Notes under the pieces: generated by a model | The model's input: only the letters and a program-made list of their open reading frames with translations | Database searches by the model: none | What the model was told of the DNA's origin: nothing | Shown here: one piece after another, positions 57,973 through 64,000 of the stretch | How positions within the stretch are numbered: position 1 is the stretch's first letter | Layout: every line of letters begins with the position of its first letter | Made by a program: the position numbers and the translations under genes | Assembly: GCA_028023455.1 (NCBI GenBank) | Contig: JAQFVV010006208.1 | Coordinates: 9,410,963-9,474,962 of the forward strand | DNA: 64,000 nt | Direction of reading: 5' to 3' | Source of the DNA: Epiperipatus broadwayi | Taxonomy: Eukaryota; Onychophora; Udeonychophora; Euonychophora; Peripatidae

Positions 57973-58022
57973 TCGAGAGGTATTTTTCTCCCCTCTTCTT
58001 CAGATGTTGCTGGCCTGACCAG
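57962..58022 (-). ncRNA. Hammerhead-like motif of Penelope type
   Basis: Minus strand CATCTGAAGAAGAGG (CTGAAGA fits CUGANGA), stem II AGAGG...CCUCU with a loop of about 11 bases, then CGAAACGTTGTGC. GAAAC-GU gives the self-complementary stem III ACGU and U at H17. Helix I shows only about three pairs. GAAACGUUG endings are typical of hammerheads in Penelope-like elements (from memory of the family). Likely degenerate. Confidence 0.45.
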
Positions 58023-58024
58023 TG

Positions 58025-58115
58025 ACAGTACTAGCATGGAATTCGAACCTGTGTCCTTAGATTCTTGATTATTGAATTTTAAGATAACGCTCTAACCAAC
58101 TGAGCCATCCTGCCA
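58025..58115 (-). repeat. tRNA-like head of a second SINE type
   Basis: Minus strand GGCAGGATGGCTCAGTTGGTTAGAGCG has a good A box and a perfect GCTC/GAGC D stem; ACAGGTTCGAATTCC is a B box. The anticodon arm is expanded and the T and acceptor stems do not close, so it is not a functional tRNA. It runs directly into the hammerhead-like motif, suggesting one composite repeat. Confidence 0.6.
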
Positions 58116-58215
58116 AAGGCAACAGTATGTAGTAATTTCATATACTTATCTATGATTTTATATAGTTCAAAAATTCACATTTGTAAGCATAAATTTTATC
58201 TTACATTTATCGTAA

Positions 58216-58393
58216 TTATAAGGGACTTGAACTCAGACTTTCAAACTACCTACAGCGATCCAGTCTATCTTATATAACTGATACACATGACCACATATCT
58301 TTTTTACATGTATGTGGTCATGTGTATTAGATATATAAGATAAATTGAATCACTGTGGGCAGTTTGAAAGTCTGAGTTCAAATCCTTTATAAT
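58216..58393. repeat. Family A foldback without ribozyme
   Basis: TTATAAGGGACTTGAACTCAGACTTT mirrors AAAGTCTGAGTTCAAATCCTTTATAA. The arms stop near ACATGACCACATA and its mirror, before the ribozyme would begin: an internal deletion derivative. Confidence 0.75.
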
Positions 58394-58667
58394 TCTATTA
58401 AATTTAGTATAAATAATATACATATATTTAAATCTTACATTTATCGGCATTTGTTTTAAAAGACTATAAATAATACGCACTTACAAAATTATGAATATGT
58501 ATACATTTTTTTTTAAAACTTGTTTGTTTTGAAATCCTCTAGATATTCAAATATATGTGTAGAGACAATTAATGAAAACATTTTTTATCAATAATTTTTT
58601 AATATTTTTCTTTAAATTAAATTAATTTTTTTTTAAAGTTAATTATTAAACAAAATATGCGAATTGT

Positions 58668-58795
58668 CAAGCGTTGGTAGCCGAGAGGTCAGCGCAGCCG
58701 TCTTGCAAGCAAGCAGTTGCTTGCTTGCAGACGGTTGTTGCAGGTTCGCTTCCCGGCCGATGCTTTGACATATGGAAAAAAAAAAAAAAAACAGA
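58668..58795 (+). repeat. tRNA-derived SINE, long variable arm
   Basis: GTCAAGCGTTGGTAGCCGAG with a perfect A box (TAGCCGAGAGG), then GCAAGCAAGCAG-TT-GCTTGCTTGC (an internal hairpin), GCAGGTTCGCTTCCCGG (B box) and GATGCTTTGACATATG with a long A tail. The first GTCAAGC and last GCTTTGAC can pair like an acceptor stem. Shares the extra hairpin with the 3,582 copy, defining a subfamily. Confidence 0.85.
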
Positions 58796-59065
58796 GATTA
58801 ATAATAAAAGAATATTACCATTTGAATTACTTTAGTTTATTGTAAAGTACATTATAAAAAAAATAATAATTGTTCAGTCTGTTTTATCAAGTAAGATTTT
58901 TTTTTTTTAAATCTTCGGGTCTACTTCATGATCTGGTAGTGAAGCTCCTGATAGCACTGTTTGATGAATAAACAATATTGATTATTTAGATCTCCAGAAA
59001 TTTCATGCTTTGTTTCCATAGTAGAATCATCATTAAATGAAATTTAAAGATGTGTGCGTGAATGG

Positions 59066-59197
59066 GGGAGAGAGAGAGAGAAAGAGAGCGAGAGAGAAGG
59101 CGTGATAGAGAGAGGGAATGATAGAAAGCGGGAGAGAGTGAGTAAGAGAGAGGAGCGAGAGAGAGAAGAGAGAAAATGAGAGAGAGCAAGAGAGAGA
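59066..59197. repeat. GA-rich microsatellite
   Basis: Imperfect (GA)n about 130 bases long with interruptions. The minus-strand open frame here is a Leu/Ser-rich translation of the repeat. Confidence 0.9.
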
Positions 59198-59782
59198 CTT
59201 AAGCTAATCCGTTAATCCAACTCATGGGAAATCTGGTTGATAAGAGAAATAAATCTCTTTTCTTTCCTTTTGTTTAGGACTCTATTTTTGTTTATAAGTT
59301 CCAAAATAAATAATTAAGTTTTTGATTTATTATAAATTCTGAAGACAAACTTTTCTGTTATCATTCATTTCAAGAGTTTTTAATGTTCTTACTCTTTCTC
59401 AACTTTAATCAGATTATTCATTTCAAAAAAAGCATTTTTATTTCCCTCATTTCAACATAGCATTCTTCAAATAAAAGTAATTATAATAAACAAAAATAAA
59501 AATAATAAAATTTTACACGTTAATATAGATCTTCTTAAGAAAATAATAATCAATTAGACAATTTATTTCCATTATTTTAATATTTATTACAAGATAAATC
59601 ATTAATATATATATACACTAAAACAAATATATCGTTTTGTGTATGTTTATTTCCATTTATCCCACATGCGTACATACACTTCTTATGGCCAGGTTATTCA
59701 TCTCTAATCAAAATAAAAATTATACCTTATGCTTTCCTTTTTGTATATATAGTAGTATTTTCCCTTTTAACAAACTTTCATG

Positions 59783-59858
59783 GTCAAGCGTTGGTAGCCT
59801 AGCGATTAGCGTAGCTGCGTTCCAAGCAGCCGGACCGGTTAATGCTTTGACATATATA
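59783..59858 (+). repeat. tRNA-derived SINE, internally deleted
   Basis: GTCAAGCGTTGGTAGCCTAGCG, then GCTGCGTTCCAAGCAGC (clear 5-bp stem with a 7-base loop, anticodon-arm-like) and CCGG, then directly AATGCTTTGACATATATA. The B box is deleted. Confidence 0.75.
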
Positions 59859-59864
59859 TAAACT

Positions 59865-60270
59865 ATAATAAAAATATATTAACCAACTTCTATTACACAA
59901 AATTTAAAGTAGGTTTTTGAATCCACTATAATAAGAAACAAACATTAAAGTTCTCGGAAAACATGTTTCACTAAGAACAAACCACAATCTTCATCAAAAA
60001 TAAAACAAAATAAAAAAGAATAGATCATCATATAAAATCATAATACAATTTTATATCCGGTTGATAATCTTAAATGTTTTCTTTTAGCAAAAAAAAAAAA
60101 CAAAACTATTTTCTATCTCTTTGGTGAACTTTAATACTATCATTATGGCGGTTCTATGATTTTTAATATTAAAACAGAATTAATATTTTTTGCGATTTTG
60201 AAACATTTTCACAATGTATACAGAAAATCAATAATACTTGTCCGCAGTTCCCAAACATTATTAAACATAT
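59865..60270. other. AT-rich stretch
   Basis: No recognisable gene or repeat. Confidence 0.3.
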
Positions 60271-60374
60271 GTAAAATATAGGGTATATGAGCACAGATTT
60301 TCATATGACCCATCACTCTCCACTCTATATTTATAACACTGACACACTTGAACACATATATGTTGAAAAGATAA

Positions 60375-60433
60375 ATAATCACCAATATCCGTATTTCATG
60401 CTAAACCAGCAGTCATCAGTTGGTCCAGATTAT
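60375..60433 (-). ncRNA. Type I hammerhead ribozyme, family A, intact core
   Basis: Minus strand: AUAAUC-[UGG]-ACCAA (plus 60,420-60,433) pairs perfectly with UUGGU-GAUUAU (plus 60,375-60,385): 5 bp, a 3-base bulge and 6 bp. Core CUGAUGA (plus 60,413-60,419), stem II UGCU-GGUUU-AGCA, GAAA (plus 60,394-60,397). Stem III AUACGGAU is a slightly damaged form of the palindrome AUACGUAU. H17 is A. Confidence 0.82.
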
Positions 60434-60731
60434 CATCTTTACATATATATACAATAAGTGCACAGATATATATTAAGATAGCCAATCTTCATACTTTAAT
60501 GAACAGGCTTCAATCCACTCCACACTCCAACTCTTCAACCGTCCATCCAATTGGAAATCTGATGATGGAGCATTGAAAATCTGATGATGGAATGCTCTAT
60601 CATCAGATTTTCAATTGGATGGATGGTTGAAGAGTTGGAGTGTGGAGTGGATTGAAGCCTATCCATTAAAGTATGAAGATTGGCTATCTTAATATATATC
60701 TGTGCACTTATTGCATATATGTGTAGAGATG

Positions 60732-60790
60732 ATAATCTAGACCAACTGATGATTGCTGGAATAGCATGAAATCGGTCTATTAGTGATTAT
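60732..60790 (+). ncRNA. Type I hammerhead ribozyme, family A, intact core
   Basis: Helix I ATAATC-[TAG]-ACCAA (60,732-60,745) with TTAGT-GATTAT (60,780-60,790), one mismatch. Core CTGATGA (60,746-60,752), stem II TGCT-GGAAT-AGCA, GAAA (60,768-60,771). Stem III ATCGGTCT is less self-complementary than in other copies, so activity may be reduced. Confidence 0.7.
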
Positions 60791-60938
60791 TTATCTTTTC
60801 GACATATATATGTTCAAGTGTATCAGGGATATGAGATAGAGTGGTGTGTCATGTGAAAGTCTGTGTTCATATACCCTATATATTACATATAATGATACAG
60901 GTATATAATAAGCCTGTATTTCAGTTATTAAACATAAT

Positions 60939-61430
60939 AATTGTATACATTCAAATATCAGCCTTTTAAGCTAATTGTGCATATGCTTTGCGAGTGTTAA
61001 TAATAAATGAATACTTTCTCACCAATACAAGATATAGTATTTATGCAGGAATAAAAGGAATCCCTCTTATTCCTATGACTCAAATGCTTATATATGAGCA
61101 AATCTGAAGTACTGGCAAGTAAAGCGTGAGGTGGAACCGTCACTTTAAATTACTATATACGATGTCTGAATGAATGACGTGGGTGAAATTGTCTAGAATT
61201 TACTAAACGTCATTCCAACTGAAACTTAATCATATGTAAATAAGCATTTATTTTATATAGCGTATGTTTACAATTGTATACATTCAAATATCAGCCTTTT
61301 AAGGGATTCCTTTTATTCCTGCATAAATACTATATCTTGTATTGGTGAGAAAGGATTCATTTATTATTAACACTCGCAAAGCGTATGCACAATTAGCTTA
61401 AAAGGCTGATATTTGAATGTATACAATTGT
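60939..61430. repeat. Foldback element with repeated end inside
   Basis: ATTGTATACATTCAAATATC mirrors GATATTTGAATGTATACAAT. Arms of about 130 bases include CACCAATACAAGATATAGTA and ATAAAAGGAATCCCT. The end motif ATTGTATACATTCAAATATCAGCC also recurs in direct orientation at about 61,272, inside the loop, so the element is composite. No coding content. Confidence 0.82.
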
Positions 61431-61439
61431 AAACCTACG

Positions 61440-62565
61440 CTATATAAAATAAATGCTTATAAACATAGTAATTGTAAATTAGCTTATAATCAATTTTTCA
61501 TAAAGCAAAATGAAAAGTTTATATTTATTAAAATTTGCAATAATTACAAAAGTTTATTTTTAATTTTATGTAGCCAATTTATCTTTTTTATCTTACGAAA
61601 TGTTTCTTGTGTATCATTTCCTAATTATATAATCCACATTAATTAAATTGTAATATACGTCTTAACATTGATTGAACAATAAGATGTAATAAGCTATACG
61701 ACAAACATCAACTACTTGATAATAGACGTACACTTCCCTAAATATTCTACAGTACTTATATGTTTCAAATCCATTTTTCTTTATAAAAATCAATATTCCC
61801 AAATATTTTAGCTTGTTTACTATAATTAATTATTTTTAAGTAAAATAATATATATTTTAAACGTCTTAATAGAAAAGTTACAGCATAATCGGTTTATCTT
61901 TTTGTTATTTACAATTTGTTCTAAAATTGTTTACGAGAGTATAAATATTGCCATCTGGTGGTGATTTGTTTTTAATATAATTCCTCTTCATTTTATCATC
62001 TTTTTACATTTTATCATCAATGTTTAATAACATAACACTTACATCTGTTTGTTCTTTTGCAATTACTACATATGTATAATATATCAAGCAAATATTTATT
62101 AAAATGTGGATTTTTTTTTTTAAGCAACGATATTTAAGTATCTCATTCGAAGAGTTCTTTTCAATTTATTGTGTCATTTTTCTTTTCATTTTTATCCATC
62201 GAAAGTAAAAAAATCCGTATTGTTCAGAAAATAACAAGACTTAGATAAATATTTAATCGAGGTAGTTAAAAGACAAACTTATAATAATGATTTTGCAGAA
62301 ATCCCCCCCCCTCCCTCGCCTTTATATGTTAGAAAACTGTTATTTGAAAATATACATATTTGTGCGAAACACATGTTTGCGTTCAAATATGTATTCAACT
62401 TAATTTAAAATTGCCCCTAACTTTTAATGTTCTAAATCTATGATTATTCGAATATATTATAGGTAGATGAATTTTCTGAGTTACAAAATCTGATTTTAGA
62501 CAAATAATAATAGTTTAAATAGTATGCAGTAGATAATTCGCGTTATTGGTAATTAGTCCGTTCTC
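61440..62565. other. AT-rich stretch
   Basis: No recognisable gene or repeat; C-run near 62,305. Confidence 0.35.
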
Positions 62566-62580
62566 TAAGCTTATAGCCCT

Positions 62581-62686
62581 GTCAAGCATTGGTGGTCGAG
62601 AGGTCAGCAACGGGTGCTTTACAAGCAGTTGTCCCGGGATAGCGGGTTCGCTTCCCGGCTGATACTATGACACATGGGGGGGGGGG
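62581..62686 (+). repeat. tRNA-derived SINE with 11-bp target duplication and a G tail
   Basis: GTCAAGCATTGGTGGTCGAG, GCTTTACAAGCAGTTGTCCCGG, CGGGTTCGCTTCCCGG and GATACTATGACACATG. Where other copies have an A tail, this one has about 11 G. Flanks CTTATAGCCCT (62,570-62,580 and 62,687-62,697) are identical, so the G run lies inside the inserted unit. Confidence 0.88.
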
Positions 62687-62751
62687 CTTATAGCCCTGCG
62701 TGATATGGACAATTAAAAAAGAATGTTAGTGGCTTAATTTCTCGGGAGTTC

Positions 62752-62838
62752 ATAAAAAGTTCGAGTACCAGAATCGAACCTGCGACCTCCCGATTCCAAG
62801 TCGTACGCATTATCAATTACACCAAACCGCGCAGGGAA
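62752..62838 (-). repeat. tRNA-like sequence followed by a T run
   Basis: Minus strand GCGCGGTTTGGTGTAATTG is A-box-like. CGA-CTTGGAA-TCG resembles an anticodon arm (anticodon TGG, proline-like), GCAGGTTCGATTC is a B box, and TTTTT follows. Acceptor and T stems pair poorly, so this is a tRNA pseudogene or SINE head, not a functional tRNA. Confidence 0.5.
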
Positions 62839-62839
62839 T

Positions 62840-63375
62840 TTAGATGCAGATATAATGGCACTCTGGATATCAAGATTCATAAATTGCGGACCATCTCTCT
62901 CATTTCCGATACTCGAATTTCTAATGAATTCCTGAGTAATAAATTATCTGATAATATAAAAGCTTATAGATACTCTATTTTTTCTGTGAAAATAATTTTC
63001 AACCGTTTTAACTTCTTATCTACATAACCTCTTTCTGGTATTTCTTTATAGTTGTATGGTATATAAAAATATCTTTTCCCTATCTATTTAACGAAAAATA
63101 TTTCTGTAGTGTAATTTCACTATACCACTCTTATGCATATCTTTATGATTACACTCCTCCACAAGATGTTAAAAGCGGATAAAAGCCAGTCTCTCTCTAC
63201 CTTATGTGAGAGTGGTGTATATTATTCATTAAGTGGATAATCTCTAGTCTAGTTTATGACTAATAAAAATTATTAATATCTTCCACATCTATTTTTTTGA
63301 ATAGAGAATTTATACTTACTATTTTTCAATTTATCCACTCTACTTTGAACACTTTTTAGCAAAAATCTTTTATTG
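62840..63375. other. AT-rich stretch
   Basis: No recognisable gene or repeat. Confidence 0.3.
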
Positions 63376-63379
63376 TACC

Positions 63380-63550
63380 TACATGCATACACAATCTTAC
63401 ATTTCGACTTCAGAGCTATGATATAATAAATAAAATAAAATACATAACTATATAAATAATGCCATAAAAATGTTCATTATATCATAGCTCTGAAAAAGAC
63501 TGCAGAGCAATCAAAATGTAAGATTGTGTGTGCATATATGTACAATATGT
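63380..63550. repeat. Family C-like foldback, cores degraded
   Basis: CATGCATACACAATCTTACATTT mirrors AAATGTAAGATTGTGTGTGCATATATG. The arms contain relics of the family C core: AGCTCTGAAAAAGACTGCAG on the plus strand, lacking TGA, and ATTTCGACTTCAGAGC on the left. The loop includes a TAAAATAAAATA tract. Confidence 0.7.
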
Positions 63551-63554
63551 TCAA

Positions 63555-64000
63555 AGTTAGAGTAGATAAATTGCATTTATATAGGATATTACAGCAAAAT
63601 AAAGGAAGAGGTGAATTTGGTAATACTTACTATTTTATAATTGCAGACGTTAAAAAATAACTTATAGAGGGAATACATCCTTTAAGTCTCCTATTGCTGA
63701 GTCAAAGAATGACCCACTGCATTTTAAAATGAAGTAATAATGGAGATGACATTTTTTTACCAGGTTTGTCATCTGCTGGCTAATGAAAATTTTAGTGTTT
63801 CTTCATCCATGTTTTATCTTCTAGTTCAGAATAGTTAATCATTTATAGACTAATTTAGAATGGCTTACTATTTAGGTTGAAGAACAGCTGCCTCAAAAAA
63901 AAAAAAAAATTAAATCTGATCAGAGTATGAACAAATTTAATATTTTACCTGGATAAAATCAAATCCAGATTATGGAAATAGGGAAGATGGATTTGCTAGC
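63555..64000. other. AT-rich end of window
   Basis: A-run near 63,896. No recognisable gene or repeat. Confidence 0.3.

Larger units (their letters stand above)
60277..60881. repeat. Family A foldback with a ribozyme in each arm
   Basis: TATAGGGTATATGAGCACAGA at the left mirrors the right end CTGTGTTCATATACCCTATA. The arms of about 290 bases each carry the full unit; the centre (about 60,555-60,600) has GAAAATCTGATGATGGAATG. Both arms keep intact CUGAUGA and GAAA boxes, so transcripts of either strand would contain one sense ribozyme. Best preserved member of the family in this window. Confidence 0.88.

Noticed and set aside
58986-59189. 67-codon Leu/Ser-rich frame
   Set aside because: Translation of the GA microsatellite.
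60277-60881. Possible assembly artefact (inverted duplication) for foldbacks
   Set aside because: The arms of each element differ by several substitutions and indels and related elements recur at many sites, so most are real; only the 3.65-kb palindrome deserves long-read confirmation.
3582-62686. tRNA genes at SINE loci
   Set aside because: A and B boxes are good but the anticodon arm varies between copies, and copies have A tails and target duplications, so they are retroposons, not tRNA genes.
1-64000. Host protein-coding exons
   Set aside because: No open stretch with recognisable conserved protein sequence other than transposon-derived ones was found; short exons cannot be excluded without transcript data.

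Overview
The window is AT-rich (about 70% by eye) eukaryotic, almost certainly invertebrate, DNA. I see no intact host gene, no rRNA and no bacterial-type gene. Almost everything recognisable is transposon-derived: LTR, non-LTR, tRNA-SINE, Merlin, pogo and hAT sequences plus a great many foldback (palindromic) elements. The SINE and LINE flavours, the density of inverted repeats and the hammerhead-bearing repeats fit a lophotrochozoan such as a mollusc, possibly a cephalopod. That assignment is inference and not secure.

Layout. 0-6.2 kb: AT-rich sequence with one palindrome, two hammerhead-repeat arms, two tRNA-type SINEs and a short tandem array. 6,253-16,655: one 10.4-kb LTR retrotransposon on the minus strand, with two LTRs of about 3.7 kb around a roughly 3-kb interior that holds only a gag gene; it sits inside the target duplication of an older SINE. 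16.7-25 kb: AT-rich DNA, a hammerhead repeat, a decayed gag relative and a LINE 3' end. 25.3-27.7 kb: remains of an APE-type LINE (endonuclease, linker, reverse transcriptase), broken by a SINE and a palindrome. 28.6-39.5 kb: palindromes, including a 3.65-kb foldback (30,034-33,685) and a 0.87-kb nested one. 39.5-43.3 kb: a hAT MITE with a perfect 8-bp target duplication and a Merlin transposon remnant with about 290-bp inverted repeats. 45-53.5 kb: a dense row of palindromes. 54.5-55.8 kb: a pogo/Tigger-like remnant. 55.9-64 kb: SINEs, more hammerhead repeats and simple repeats.

Most interesting system. Several dispersed repeats carry type I hammerhead ribozymes with the core CUGANGA ... GAAA ... 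UH, a stem II hairpin and an interrupted helix I. Stem III is very short and self-complementary (AUACGUAU in family A, ACUAGU in family B), as known for dimer-acting hammerheads of Penelope-like elements and animal retrozymes. Many copies here lie in head-to-head inverted pairs, so a ribozyme can be encoded on both strands of one foldback. Several cores are intact (19,268; 22,255; 36,704; 37,807; 60,375; 60,732; 57,149); others are broken by point changes at catalytic positions. Family C has the same core but a poor helix I.

The elements work largely independently. The SINEs, MITEs, foldbacks and gag-only LTR element are all non-autonomous and would need proteins supplied by other copies.
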